Origin: a virus
IMG/VR virus record: IMGVR_UViG_3300021479_000021
Span: 1-60,448 of that record
Reading direction: 5' to 3' (one strand)
DNA: 60,448 bases
Shown: piece after piece, positions 41,831 to 52,387 of the stretch
Position numbering within the stretch: position 1 is the first letter of the stretch
Layout: each line of letters starts with the position of its first letter
Notes under the pieces: generated by a model
Told to the model about the DNA's origin: nothing
Databases searched by the model: none
What the model saw: the letters and a program-made list of their open reading frames with translations, nothing else
Program-made: the position numbers and the translations under genes

Positions 41831-42421
41831 ATGAACGAACTTAAAGCTTACTCCAGTCAAAATTTTAAAAACAAAATAAGTTATTTACTTTCAAAACTAG
41901 ATTCATGTAGTCTATTAGATTTGAATTATTGCTTATATTTCTTAGACGAAGAGTCTATAAAAACTTCTGGAGTACCTTTCACCTGGCAAAGTTATAGAGT
42001 GTGTGAAATTGGTCCTATATGCAATAATTTACATATGGAGTTTATAGAAGGTATTCGATTTAAAAATAGAGGAGAAGCTCTTGGTCTCTCAGGATTTATA
42101 ACTTGTTCCGGATCTCGTTGGAAAAGTAAGGTATCCTTATCTGAAATGTATGAAGAAGATCCGTCAGAAATAGAAATATCATATTCAGACATGGAATTAA
42201 TTGATATTCTTTCAATTACTTTTAATGATAATATCAGAGATAATAGTTGGTTGTTTTCTCTTGTTGGAACTTTGTACCACAAATATTCCCAGGAACAACA
42301 TATATTAAATCAATGGGAAGCTATGATAGGTAGATCATATTCTATGATAAATTGGATTGAATATATTGATACACCAGCTAAAAAAATAGCTTATAAAGAT
42401 TCATTCATGGATATGTTATAG
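41831..42421 (+). CDS. Unknown 196-residue protein
   Basis: Soluble mixed alpha/beta protein with FTWQSYRVCEIGPICNNLHM near residues 50-70. It stands alone between two minus-strand groups. No family recognised. Confidence 0.6.
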   Translation: MNELKAYSSQNFKNKISYLLSKLDSCSLLDLNYCLYFLDEESIKTSGVPFTWQSYRVCEIGPICNNLHMEFIEGIRFKNRGEALGLSGFITCSGSRWKSKVSLSEMYEEDPSEIEISYSDMELIDILSITFNDNIRDNSWLFSLVGTLYHKYSQEQHILNQWEAMIGRSYSMINWIEYIDTPAKKIAYKDSFMDML

Positions 42422-42538
42422 TTCTGGATTCAAAATTTTATTAACAACTGATTTTCCATGAACATATTTTATTCTTCTGAGATACTTTAATTGTTCTTCT
42501 AATTTCTGTAGTTGTGTTTTCGGTTTTAATTTCATCAT
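42416..42538 (-). CDS. Short basic protein (40 residues)
   Basis: ATG at 42536-42538, one base after the stop of the gene at 42539, then KLKPKTQLQKLEEQLKYLRR and on to TAA 42416-42418. Lys/Leu-rich and helical. The end overlaps the convergent gene at 41831 by six bases. Confidence 0.5.
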   Translation of the reverse strand: MMKLKPKTQLQKLEEQLKYLRRIKYVHGKSVVNKILNPEL

Positions 42539-42988
42539 TTAATCTTCTATAAATTGTTCGTTTCCGCTATTGATGTTATTATAATATTGTTCCCAAATAT
42601 ACAAATCTTCATCTGAAATATTATTTAAAATATTTGAAGATATTATTTGATTGAAAACACTAACTAAGACAAAACTACCAAACATTTTAGTTTCAAACAT
42701 AGTAACTCTTAGATAATCTAAAAAACTTACACAGAACTGATCATAAGTGACTTTTTTAAATAAAACATCTTCAAGGTCAAGTCTGTTTACAATAGTCAAC
42801 ATTTTATTAACAATTGATGCATAAGGTGTATTAATATGTTTATCAACTAAATCTCTCCAGAATTCATAATTCTCAATAAATGTCTTTTCATAATTATCCA
42901 ATATTTTATCTATTTGATCATCACTGGTAATAGGGGTGAATTCGTCATCATAGTATATGTTGAAAAAAGGAACCATATCTGTGTCCAT
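42539..42988 (-). CDS. Unknown 149-residue acidic protein
   Basis: Acidic, helical, with repeated Asp/Ile/Leu. It is followed immediately by the 40-residue gene. No family recognised. Confidence 0.6.
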   Translation of the reverse strand: MDTDMVPFFNIYYDDEFTPITSDDQIDKILDNYEKTFIENYEFWRDLVDKHINTPYASIVNKMLTIVNRLDLEDVLFKKVTYDQFCVSFLDYLRVTMFETKMFGSFVLVSVFNQIISSNILNNISDEDLYIWEQYYNNINSGNEQFIED

Positions 42989-43114
42989 AGTTTTAAATTA
43001 TATATGTATTATATATTTTTTTACTAAAGTTTTAAATATTCAAATATTTTAAAATATTATTCAACTTTTATTAGGTATTAATCTATAACTATTACAAACC
43101 AAAGTTTTTGTATA

Positions 43115-44215
43115 ATGGGAAAAAAAGAAGCAAGTGAAATTAAATACAACCAATATGTTGTAGAAAAGGATAAATACTTTTACCCATCGGGTGAAATTGA
43201 AACAACAAGAATTTTACCACCTGGTTATTATGAGTTAAAATATGCTCAAAATACTGGTATCTATGCTATGCGTAGAGATGTTGTAACAGACGAATTAATA
43301 AAATTACCTTTAAAAGTATTTAACCAGGTTCTTACTGATATAGAAACTTTTTGGACCAAGCAAGAAAATTTTGATCGTTACGGGTTTGTCTTCAAAAGAG
43401 GTATTCTTTTACATGGCCCTCCAGGTGCCGGTAAAACTTGTTTAATTAAATTACTCGCTGATGATTTGATAAACAATCAAAAAGGTGTAGTTATAAGACT
43501 TTTTGATGGTCGTGACTTAAATCTATATGGTGATTTCATGGAAGAAATTTTCAGATCAATTGAGCCTGACAGACCAGTAATGACTATAATCGAAGATATC
43601 GATGGTTTATGTGATAGAGACGATCAAGAGACAGCCTTAATTAATATTTTAGATGGTATTACACAATCTAGGAAAGTTGTTTATGTTGCTACAACCAATT
43701 ACGTTGAAAAACTAAAAGCACGTATCACAAACAGACCAAGCCGTTTTGATAGAATTTATTCTGTAGATCTTCCAGATGATAAAATAAGAAGATATTATCT
43801 TGAGAACAGAATAAAACCTGAAGATATGCATAAAGTTGATATGGATCTTTGGGTAAAAGAAACAGATACTTTTACATATGCTCACTTAAGAGATTTAATT
43901 GTTTCTGTTCTTATGCTTGAAAACACATTCGAAGAAGCCATTACACATCTTAAAGCAATGAATAGTAGTAAACCTAAAACATCAGGTAAAAGAAAGGTTG
44001 GTATTGATGGTGATGAAACAAATTCTAAATATGCCGAATACGATAATAGCTTTGATGAAGACCATGATGATACAGAAGATGAATGTTTAGACTGTGAAGA
44101 TGAATCAGTAGACTATGAAGAAGAGTCTGATTATAGAGATACACCTGATGATGAACGATTCGATGAAAGATATGATGATGAACTTCCAGGTGGATGGAAG
44201 CCTCCACAAAACTAA
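43115..44215 (+). CDS. AAA+ ATPase with acidic tail
   Basis: 366 residues. Walker A HGPPGAGKT (near 106), Walker B MTIIEDIDGL (near 160), sensor 1 YVATTNY and RPSRFDRIYSVDLPDD (arginine finger and lid). This is a classic BCS1/FtsH-like AAA module. The last 60 residues are Asp/Glu-rich. A paralog-like ATPase is at 31474. Substrate unknown. Confidence 0.85.
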   Translation: MGKKEASEIKYNQYVVEKDKYFYPSGEIETTRILPPGYYELKYAQNTGIYAMRRDVVTDELIKLPLKVFNQVLTDIETFWTKQENFDRYGFVFKRGILLHGPPGAGKTCLIKLLADDLINNQKGVVIRLFDGRDLNLYGDFMEEIFRSIEPDRPVMTIIEDIDGLCDRDDQETALINILDGITQSRKVVYVATTNYVEKLKARITNRPSRFDRIYSVDLPDDKIRRYYLENRIKPEDMHKVDMDLWVKETDTFTYAHLRDLIVSVLMLENTFEEAITHLKAMNSSKPKTSGKRKVGIDGDETNSKYAEYDNSFDEDHDDTEDECLDCEDESVDYEEESDYRDTPDDERFDERYDDELPGGWKPPQN

Positions 44216-44217
44216 AT

Positions 44218-44247
44218 AAAAAAGGAGCTCTATTGGGCTCCTTTTTT
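44218..44247. terminator. Bidirectional intrinsic terminator
   Basis: AAAAAAGGAGC, a short loop, GCTCCTTTTTT lies between convergent genes ending at 44215 and 44230 and overlaps the stop region of the latter. Confidence 0.8.
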
Positions 44248-47200
44248 ATTTAGTCGTTCTTTCTGTTTAAGATCAACTTTAGCTTTTTTAATAGCTTCCT
44301 TCAAATATTCTCTTACATCATCTTCAAGATTTTTACCAGTCTTTAACTCATTGTAAATATATTGTGGATCAGCACCTTGTTGTTCAATTAAATATTTTGT
44401 TTTTTCTAGTGATGCAACCTGGTCACCACTCCAAGATTTTCTAGCTGCGTTAATACCAAGATCATTAATATTGATTATCTTACCTTTGTATTTATTAAAC
44501 AAAAATTCTAATCCTTCATCAGATTCACCATTATAAGCATATGATTCAACCAACTTATTTATTTCTTCATCTGTTAATTGTGGACCATTTTCTATCAGGT
44601 ATTTCATTATTTCATATGAGTATGTTGAGTATAACATTTGTTTAAATGTGTATTTAAACTTAAGATCCTCTACAAAATATTTAATGATTCCCATCATGTC
44701 ATTAATATTTTCATTGGATTGTTTTTTGACAGCCTCAGCAAAAGATGATATAATTATTTCAGATTTTTCTGATTTATTAAAATGATAACTTTTTGTTTCA
44801 ATGACTTTTCGATCCTTATAGTAGGCACCTTTACTTATAAGATATTTGACAAGTTCCAAATTACCACCTTTAATAGCACTTATTAAAGCAGTTCCGTTAT
44901 TAGATTCAAAACTTCTTGAACCAGAATTATATTTATTTAAGTCAACACCTAAACTTTCTAAAAATTTAACTATATCTGTATGACCATTGACTGAGGCCTT
45001 CAATAAATATAAGTTCAGATCTTTTTTATCTAATATATTATATTTCTGTCCTAACTTAAGAATATCTAAATGACCATTTGATGCAGCATATTCAAATATA
45101 GAATTACTTAAAATATTATCCTTAAATTTTTTGTACCCATTCTCAAGTGCAAAATTTAATATGTCAGTATAACCATTGTAACCAATCGTAAAATAATCTA
45201 AATCTTTTAAGGATGCACCATTATTAAATAATAATTTAACCATTTCTAAATCATCATTTTTACAAGCCTCATATATAGGAGCATGAGAATGTTTATCAGG
45301 TTCATTTACAGGACAACCATTTTTAATTAAATAAGCAACAAGTTTTGTATTATCAACAATTTTCTCTTCGTTTTCTTTACTATATTGGTCCTTTATTGCT
45401 TGAGTTATAGGAGCACTTCCAAGTTTCTTCAAATCAAGATTTTCTTTATCAATAAGTTTCTTTAATTGATCATATTTTTTATTTCTAATTGTATAACTTA
45501 CCCATTTATTTAAGGTATCCTTACATATTTCAGATAAATCATTATTTCTTTCATAAAAGAAATCCATGATCTCATGAACATCCTTATCACTTGCGTATTG
45601 TATTATTGAATAATTATTATCAGGAGAAACCTTTTCACCGTAGTTAGTTTTTTTTAAACCTGATGGTTCAGCACCAGCTTCAAGAAACATTAAAAGTATT
45701 TTATTATTTAGATCTGTTTCTTCATCATAACGACCTGGGATAGTTGATAGAAATATTGAATTAGAAGAATTTGGTAAATTTGGATTTGCACCTTTATCAA
45801 GTAAAAACTTAATTTTATCTATATCTTTTTCATGTACAGACATACCCAATAATTCACCACCATCAACATTTATATCACCACCTCTTTTTAAGTATTCATA
45901 AAATCTTTTTTCATCATTTAAATGGTAGAAGAATTTTAATTCGTCTATTTCCTTCTTGTCAGAATTTTCTTCATCAAAGCAAGGCTCCGCACCTAAATCA
46001 AACAATTTTTTAGCTAATTCTACATTGAAAGAAAAATCTGGATTATTGATTAATTTTACCGGAATAGCTTGTATAGTAATAAACATTGGTGTTTCTCTAA
46101 AACGATTATAACTTATATTCATATTCAAGACACTTTTATCAAAAGCTAAAAATTTATCAATAAGTTCTTCATTTTTAAGATTAATAACATCAGGAAAAAA
46201 GGCCTTTATAGTTTCTTTATCGAATTTATAATTTTCAATATAAAAATTAATAAGTGGTATTTGAATATCTTGGGTTATATTTTTATTTCTATTTTCAATA
46301 GATAATTGTGAAGCTATATTATTCTTATCTTCATCAGAGAGCTCTTTAATTAGATTAGGAAACTGTTTGGATAAAAACATGAACAGTTTTATAGCTTGTA
46401 CCTTAGAAGCATAAACAATTTGATTTTGTGTGCTTATGGCTTTATTTGGTCTGATATTTTTAATATCTGTTAATGCGTATACCTCATCACTTGATCTGTA
46501 ACCTTTAGTGAGCAAATATTTATAAAAATCAACATCATCCATAGCTATAGATAAAGTTAAAGGAAATTTATAGTTTGTATGAATATGACAACCTTTATCA
46601 TACAAAAAAATAATAAAATCTTTGTTTTTCTGTGTCTGCATGGCTACATAATCAATATATTCATAATTAACAGAATTAACTTCAATAAATCCGTCTATTT
46701 TATAACCATAATCATTTATTAATTTGTTAAATAGTTCTTCATCACAATTAACGAGGGCTAAATTCATTACAGCATTATCATCAGTAAATGGATTCAAACC
46801 GTTATCGAATAAATAAAATATTTTTTCATTATCACTTGTTCTTATAGCTGCCTTAAACTCATATAATAATTCAATCTCTTTTTGTTTATCTTCTTTCTCT
46901 GAGATACTCATTGGTTTTAAAACATTCAGTGGAATATTATACTGTTTAGCATATTGATCAAAATCTCTGATTTGAGTATCATCTTTAAAATGTGCAGCAT
47001 TATTATTGTTACTTGGTTTGTATACATTACCATCTTGATCAATTGTAACACCAACTCTTGTGTGAATGTCAGAGAAAGGTACAGCAAAATCCCATATAGA
47101 ATATTGGGCATTAAATTTATATTCAGCTCCTACATAAGTATCCCAGTGTGTTTTAGAATCTTTTATACACCAGGATGTATCACTTAGTAAAGCTTTAGAA

Positions 47201-47844
47201 GCTGTAAAAGTATAAATTCTTGCTATAAGTAATTCTCTTTCAGGATTAGCATAAACTAATTCTGCTCCTTGTGTATTAAGAATTTTGTTTTTTATAAGAT
47301 CATAATCCCATTCCTGATTAACAAAACCTTCAAGGCTTTCTATTAATTCTGTTAGTGTTTTATAACGTGCCAGCTTTTTAATAAAAGCTTGTTGAGTTTC
47401 CTTGGGTAGTTTATTTAATTCTAATGCTAAGTTATCTACTTTACTTTTAGTATTTGTGTCAGCATCTCTATACCAATTTTTTTGTGCTGGTAATAAAGCA
47501 TTAAAAAATAGTTTAGCTTTTCTGTAGCTTTGAAGATCCCTTAGATCATCTTCAAGTTCTTCAAAATTTTGATATTGTATAACCGGCTTAGGTAACTGTC
47601 CAAGTAAATCTTTTAATTCAAACAAATTATCACTGAGTCTTTCAAGATCAATCATAGGGATCTTATCATCAAATCTGAATTTGGTAAACAGACCTAAAAA
47701 TCCAGGTCTTTTTTTAAGCCAGACCTGTATTTGTAAAAAATCAGGATCCTTGGGATCAATATTATTTTTTGTAATAACCGACTTAGCTTTTTGCATATCT
47801 TCATTCATGAGGTTGAATGAATCAAAATTCAGTACAAATGACAT
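44230..47844 (-). CDS. Large ankyrin-repeat SWCI-domain protein
   Basis: About 1,204 residues from ATG 47844 (MSFVLNFDSFNLMNEDM, targeting-like motif). The N-terminal 300 residues hold the NxIDPxDPD segment and the SWCI domain (DTSWCIKDS ... IWDF ... VGVTIDQDG) shared with the proteins at 18395 and 49675. Then many ankyrin repeats follow, e.g. DKIKFLLDKGANPNLP, LELVKYLISKGAYY, LEMVKLLFNNGASL. Ankyrins bind proteins. A head-packaged effector that binds host proteins is a plausible role. Confidence 0.75.
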   Translation of the reverse strand: MSFVLNFDSFNLMNEDMQKAKSVITKNNIDPKDPDFLQIQVWLKKRPGFLGLFTKFRFDDKIPMIDLERLSDNLFELKDLLGQLPKPVIQYQNFEELEDDLRDLQSYRKAKLFFNALLPAQKNWYRDADTNTKSKVDNLALELNKLPKETQQAFIKKLARYKTLTELIESLEGFVNQEWDYDLIKNKILNTQGAELVYANPERELLIARIYTFTASKALLSDTSWCIKDSKTHWDTYVGAEYKFNAQYSIWDFAVPFSDIHTRVGVTIDQDGNVYKPSNNNNAAHFKDDTQIRDFDQYAKQYNIPLNVLKPMSISEKEDKQKEIELLYEFKAAIRTSDNEKIFYLFDNGLNPFTDDNAVMNLALVNCDEELFNKLINDYGYKIDGFIEVNSVNYEYIDYVAMQTQKNKDFIIFLYDKGCHIHTNYKFPLTLSIAMDDVDFYKYLLTKGYRSSDEVYALTDIKNIRPNKAISTQNQIVYASKVQAIKLFMFLSKQFPNLIKELSDEDKNNIASQLSIENRNKNITQDIQIPLINFYIENYKFDKETIKAFFPDVINLKNEELIDKFLAFDKSVLNMNISYNRFRETPMFITIQAIPVKLINNPDFSFNVELAKKLFDLGAEPCFDEENSDKKEIDELKFFYHLNDEKRFYEYLKRGGDINVDGGELLGMSVHEKDIDKIKFLLDKGANPNLPNSSNSIFLSTIPGRYDEETDLNNKILLMFLEAGAEPSGLKKTNYGEKVSPDNNYSIIQYASDKDVHEIMDFFYERNNDLSEICKDTLNKWVSYTIRNKKYDQLKKLIDKENLDLKKLGSAPITQAIKDQYSKENEEKIVDNTKLVAYLIKNGCPVNEPDKHSHAPIYEACKNDDLEMVKLLFNNGASLKDLDYFTIGYNGYTDILNFALENGYKKFKDNILSNSIFEYAASNGHLDILKLGQKYNILDKKDLNLYLLKASVNGHTDIVKFLESLGVDLNKYNSGSRSFESNNGTALISAIKGGNLELVKYLISKGAYYKDRKVIETKSYHFNKSEKSEIIISSFAEAVKKQSNENINDMMGIIKYFVEDLKFKYTFKQMLYSTYSYEIMKYLIENGPQLTDEEINKLVESYAYNGESDEGLEFLFNKYKGKIININDLGINAARKSWSGDQVASLEKTKYLIEQQGADPQYIYNELKTGKNLEDDVREYLKEAIKKAKVDLKQKERLNKKGAQ

Positions 47845-47897
47845 TAATTTTATTGAGTTTGAATTATATATCAAATTTTACTAATATACAATACAAG

Positions 47898-48545
47898 TTA
47901 TTTCTGAATATACAATTCACTCATGCTAACAATAAAAGTTTCATCAGGCGAATATTGTGGGTATACTAATATGTTTCTACCTCTTTTAGAAATAACAATT
48001 ACTTGAGTAAGTCGGCAATACCCAAAATTAGGACCTTGTTTATAATAAAGATGGGCACCTTCAAATACATTTTCGTCCATAACTTGTTTATGTGTATTAA
48101 GAATACCGTTTATGATAAGTGGTTTACGACCGGCGTTAATTCTTGAGAATATAATAAATTCAGATTTGTTTTCTGGATGTAGGTTCATACATACTCTTAA
48201 AGCAAACATATCAGCTTCGAGTTCTTCCTCTTTTTGTGTTAATCTTCTTTTTGGATTCCAATGAAATAATACATGTCCTACCTCATGAAAAAATACATAT
48301 AAATTATGAATTGTATCCATGGAACGAACATGGATTATCTTACCATCTGTTTGGCCCATTAAATCAATACCAGTTTCAACAGACCATAATTTCTCAGGAA
48401 GAACTTCTAATTTACAATTCAACATATCAGAAATTTTCTTAGCTAAATTCCAGTTAGTAAGATTTTTATCTTCTTCTAAATAAGAGTTCCAGGTTCTACT
48501 TACATTTGAAGCAGCCTTCTTTATCAAATGATTTATATTACTCAC
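47898..48545 (-). CDS. ImmA/IrrE-like metallopeptidase
   Basis: 215 residues. FFHEVGHVLFHW gives the HExxH zinc site (variant with V-G between) and EELEADMFALRVCM the downstream acidic ligand helix, as in ImmA/IrrE peptidases that cleave repressors. No HTH partner is adjacent. The start overlaps the end of the M28 gene as ATGA, so the two are coupled. Confidence 0.75.
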   Translation of the reverse strand: MSNINHLIKKAASNVSRTWNSYLEEDKNLTNWNLAKKISDMLNCKLEVLPEKLWSVETGIDLMGQTDGKIIHVRSMDTIHNLYVFFHEVGHVLFHWNPKRRLTQKEEELEADMFALRVCMNLHPENKSEFIIFSRINAGRKPLIINGILNTHKQVMDENVFEGAHLYYKQGPNFGYCRLTQVIVISKRGRNILVYPQYSPDETFIVSMSELYIQK

Positions 48546-49600
48546 AAAACAAGTTTCACTAATACCTTCTCAACAAATTCTTTCATATCATCATAGTTAG
48601 CCAAACCTATAGTATCCATTTTACCATGACAATAATTGATAAGTCCATAATTATTTTTACCATCTACTTTAGGTAATGTTGTAATAACACATGATTGTAT
48701 ACCTTTTTCATGAAGAATAGAAGCATCACTTCTAGCCATGGTATCATCAAATGGTTCACATTCAAAAGTCTCTCTGATGTAGTTAAAAAGACTATTTCTT
48801 TTTCTTCCAACTATAAAATTTGTACCACCAACAGCAGTCAGTTCTAAATTCACTACCCAGCGAATAGATCCATATTCACCGGCTTTAATCATTGTAGCTA
48901 ATCTGTCGGCTCCAATACCACCAAGTTCTTCACCATCAGTAAATACAATTGTAGTATCCGGCATTAAAAGCTTTAAAGCAATAAGATTTATTATACTGGC
49001 ACTGTTATCATTACAGTTATCAATATCAGGATTTTTAATATCATGGTGAGCAATAAGCATTGTACTGCTTTTACCTGGAAGAACTATGTTGTATAGTTTA
49101 TTTTCTTCCATTCTAAGCATTTTTTTCTTGAACCTCAAAACATCTTCATGGAAATTTAAATTCATTTCCAGTGTAAAAAATCTTTCTCTTAAGTCTTCAG
49201 GTATTTGATCACTAAAGAAAAATTCAACAGGTAAATGTATGCTTCTGGATGAAGTTTCTTGAAAAGACGTTTTTATAAGATTTCTAAGTTCTATAAACTC
49301 AGCTTTTACTTTCTCTGTTATATTTTCAATTTCGACTAAAGGTAGATTAAATAAAACAGATTCTTCTTTTGAGAAACCGAAAGAAATAGGATCTGTTGTT
49401 GAAGCCTGTGTGAAAGAATCTATTGTATACTCTATATTCAGAGACTTAAGCATATCCGTAATAAAATTCATTCTTGGTGTAGGCATATTACCATTCATAG
49501 TAGCATCACCAATATTTCTCACCTTACAGAATTCTTTTAATACAGTATAGTCAAAATTTCCCATTATATCGCTCTTTATAAAACTTATTACGTTTTTCAA
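48542..49600 (-). CDS. M28-like zinc aminopeptidase
   Basis: 352 residues. Metal site residues follow the M28 order: MLIAHHDIK (His), NCNDNSAS (Asp), FTDGEELGG (catalytic and metal Glu), a later SDAS (Asp) and YCHGKMDT (His). The N-terminal 120 residues are extra. Cytoplasmic, as there is no signal peptide. Likely trims peptides; the substrate is unknown. Confidence 0.75.
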   Translation of the reverse strand: MKNVISFIKSDIMGNFDYTVLKEFCKVRNIGDATMNGNMPTPRMNFITDMLKSLNIEYTIDSFTQASTTDPISFGFSKEESVLFNLPLVEIENITEKVKAEFIELRNLIKTSFQETSSRSIHLPVEFFFSDQIPEDLRERFFTLEMNLNFHEDVLRFKKKMLRMEENKLYNIVLPGKSSTMLIAHHDIKNPDIDNCNDNSASIINLIALKLLMPDTTIVFTDGEELGGIGADRLATMIKAGEYGSIRWVVNLELTAVGGTNFIVGRKRNSLFNYIRETFECEPFDDTMARSDASILHEKGIQSCVITTLPKVDGKNNYGLINYCHGKMDTIGLANYDDMKEFVEKVLVKLVL

Positions 49601-49639
49601 ATATAAAAGGTTTTAATGACAATAACAAAAACTTTTGAT

Positions 49640-49667
49640 TAAAAATAAAAAAGCCCGTTTCCGGGCT
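49640..49667 (-). terminator. Intrinsic terminator
   Basis: On the minus strand AGCCCG, a four-base loop, CGGGCT followed by a T-run, just after the gene at 49675. Confidence 0.8.
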
Positions 49668-49674
49668 AATTTAC

Positions 49675-51543
49675 TTAATTTGTTCTGTAAATATAATAGG
49701 TTTCACCTTCGAAATTTATTTCATGTTCTTTACCATCATAACGAGATAAACCGTGACCTCTACCATATTCATTAACACAATATTGAATGTAATCATCTTC
49801 ATTAATATATTTCATTAAAAATTTACCTGTTTTCTCATCAGGTCTTTCTTCTCCGTTTCTTTTAATAAAACGGATAAGATCTCTGTCTTCAAGAGCTTGT
49901 AAAGGATCATCTCTTAATTCAGAGTTATAATCATCAGCTTTATCCTCAATTTTCTCAGCTGTATATTCCCAATACATATCGTTATCAGTATCTTCCATAC
50001 CAGAAATTTTTGTATCTAAAATATCAATTTGATCCAGAAGTTTTTTATATTTAATTGTATTAGGTTTTAAACCACTCAATTGTTCTTCAAGATTTTGTTT
50101 TTCTATTTCCAGATTATCTTTTAACTCTTCAACACCAGGTTTCATTTCTTTTTCTACATCATAAGATTCTGGGTTTTCTGATACTTTACTATAATCCACA
50201 CCAAAATCACGTACAACAGCATCAGTATCAATATAATCAGATATCATCCATTTACTCCCACAAACACCTATTTCATCTAAAACTTGCTTTAAATACTCCT
50301 TTGCTGCTTTATCAGCTTCTTCATCGGTACCAATTGCATATTCAGCATTACCATAAGCAAATAATCTCAAACCGTAGTAATCATGATTTTCCTCTTCCAA
50401 AGCATACACATCATCAGATTCATCCATAACACCAGCATCTACTAAATATTCTCTTAAGGCATGTGCCATAGGATCATTTTCCCATTCATTATCTTCTCTT
50501 CTTTCAGCTAATCTCTCAGCACGTCTTTTCACCTTTTCAGCTTCCATTTTAGCTTGAAATTCAACTATCTTTGCTTGTCTTACTTTTGCATCCTTTTTCT
50601 TATCAGCAAGCTCTTTTTTAGTAAGACCGACAAATACATTAGTTTTTATACCATAAACTTTAACAAATTCTTTAAAGTCTGTAGCATTATTTTGTGCATC
50701 CTGACAGTTTCTTATTATACCATCTTGTTTAACAGTAACACCTACCTGATGTAAAGGATCAGATTTTTCACGCTTGAGATCCCAAGCAAAATACTGAACA
50801 TTTCCTTCTGTTTCAACGTATTGTTTCCAAGAGTCAATACCACCATCTTTACTGATACACCAGTTGTAACTACCCAAATAATAAGAATCTATAAATTCAC
50901 CAATTCTGGCCACAATTATACTATTTTCTAAATCTTCATAGACTACTTTACTAAATTCAGTACTTTGTATTTTATGTTTTACTTTAGTTAGTGTTTCATC
51001 TTGAGACATTTTCTGTATGAATAATTCCATATCCATTATAAGATCTTCGAGGTCTTTGGCCCTACTTAAAGATTTAGTAAATATTTTTACTTCCTTTTCA
51101 TCAAACTCTGATATTGTTGCTGCCAGGTCTATATAAGGTTGTAATTTATCAGGTTCTAGCTCAAATAATTCTCTTCTTAAATCACCTATTACAGAGTTTA
51201 ATATTCTTCGAGCATTTCTTTCTTTATCCAGTTTCTGAAGATCATCGTATAATTCATGGAAGTCTGTATATTCTAAAACCGGCTTAGGTAATTTAGATAT
51301 AGTACCTTTGTTGGCTGTAATAAAATGAATGATTTGACGAATTTGTTCTAAAGTTACATCTTGTTCAAACATAAACTTTGTAAATTGACCCAAGTAGCTA
51401 GGAGATTTTTTAAGTAAGTTATCTCTTAATTCAATGTAATCTGGATTGTTTGGATCAATATCATTTTCCTGTAATACTTTCTTAGCAATCATAGCGTTTT
51501 CATTAACACCGTAAATATCATCATATTTCTTAAAAAACTTCAT
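49675..51543 (-). CDS. SWCI-domain protein
   Basis: 622 residues starting MKFFKKYDDIYGVNEN, a looser form of the targeting motif. Then NDIDPNNPDY and LGQFTKF match the protein at 44230 closely, and the core YNWCISKDGG ... QYFAWD ... VGVTVKQDG corresponds to the SWCI domain. The C-terminal half is acidic with a coiled coil (EIEKQNLEEQLSGL). It has its own terminator. Confidence 0.7.
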   Translation of the reverse strand: MKFFKKYDDIYGVNENAMIAKKVLQENDIDPNNPDYIELRDNLLKKSPSYLGQFTKFMFEQDVTLEQIRQIIHFITANKGTISKLPKPVLEYTDFHELYDDLQKLDKERNARRILNSVIGDLRRELFELEPDKLQPYIDLAATISEFDEKEVKIFTKSLSRAKDLEDLIMDMELFIQKMSQDETLTKVKHKIQSTEFSKVVYEDLENSIIVARIGEFIDSYYLGSYNWCISKDGGIDSWKQYVETEGNVQYFAWDLKREKSDPLHQVGVTVKQDGIIRNCQDAQNNATDFKEFVKVYGIKTNVFVGLTKKELADKKKDAKVRQAKIVEFQAKMEAEKVKRRAERLAERREDNEWENDPMAHALREYLVDAGVMDESDDVYALEEENHDYYGLRLFAYGNAEYAIGTDEEADKAAKEYLKQVLDEIGVCGSKWMISDYIDTDAVVRDFGVDYSKVSENPESYDVEKEMKPGVEELKDNLEIEKQNLEEQLSGLKPNTIKYKKLLDQIDILDTKISGMEDTDNDMYWEYTAEKIEDKADDYNSELRDDPLQALEDRDLIRFIKRNGEERPDEKTGKFLMKYINEDDYIQYCVNEYGRGHGLSRYDGKEHEINFEGETYYIYRTN

Positions 51544-51622
51544 TTAAATACTTTGCTTTTTTGTATATATGATTAAACTAAGTTGGATTAAGAGGTATAA
51601 TAATTAATACAATAAATATATC

Positions 51623-52384
51623 ATGGAACATATTACAAAACCAACAATAACCGGTGGCCACACATTAGAATTAGATTATACAAATAATCATATAAGATTT
51701 GATTTCAATGATTTATATGTTGCAATGTCTGGTAAAAATATTGATTATATTGAAAATTTATGGGGAAATATTATACCATATGCTGATAAAATACCTTATA
51801 ATACAATATCTTATAGTAATGGATTTTACAATTTTCGAACAGAAAATTTAGAAAATGATTATTATAATTTTTTAGACTTAACGATTACAGTAAACTTACA
51901 AAAGTCGGAACTTGAATATTTACAAGAAATATATAATAATCAAAATATATTCACATTCACTTGGACAAGATTCATAAATATTGAATCAGTTAATACATAC
52001 AATTCACATCAAGCAAGAATCGCTAAATTTGAAATTGTATTCGAAGGAGAGGAAACAACTAAGGTAAAATTACGAATTATAATGCCTTGTTTCAATTTGT
52101 ATTTACATGATTTAACACCAGAAAAAGTTTGCTACTATAAAGCAGAATGGAAAACAATATTTAATAATAGATTCGATTTTGTACTTAAAACATATTTAAT
52201 CTATATTCTTCTACATCAAGCAAAAAATATTACAGATAGAGAATTACTTTCTGTTGGAGAATATTATACGAACTTGGGACTATTCGATAAAGTAAGCCAT
52301 ATTAATAATCCAACAGAAATAAAAATAATATTAACAGAGGGTGATCGAGATTTTAAATTTACCTATACCAAACCAAATATATAA
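51623..52384 (+). CDS. Unknown 253-residue protein
   Basis: Beta-rich, aromatic-rich, soluble protein, no signal peptide. It is followed 3 nt later by the gene at 52388, so the two form an operon. Possibly structural. No family recognised. Confidence 0.65.
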   Translation: MEHITKPTITGGHTLELDYTNNHIRFDFNDLYVAMSGKNIDYIENLWGNIIPYADKIPYNTISYSNGFYNFRTENLENDYYNFLDLTITVNLQKSELEYLQEIYNNQNIFTFTWTRFINIESVNTYNSHQARIAKFEIVFEGEETTKVKLRIIMPCFNLYLHDLTPEKVCYYKAEWKTIFNNRFDFVLKTYLIYILLHQAKNITDRELLSVGEYYTNLGLFDKVSHINNPTEIKIILTEGDRDFKFTYTKPNI

Positions 52385-52387
52385 TAC

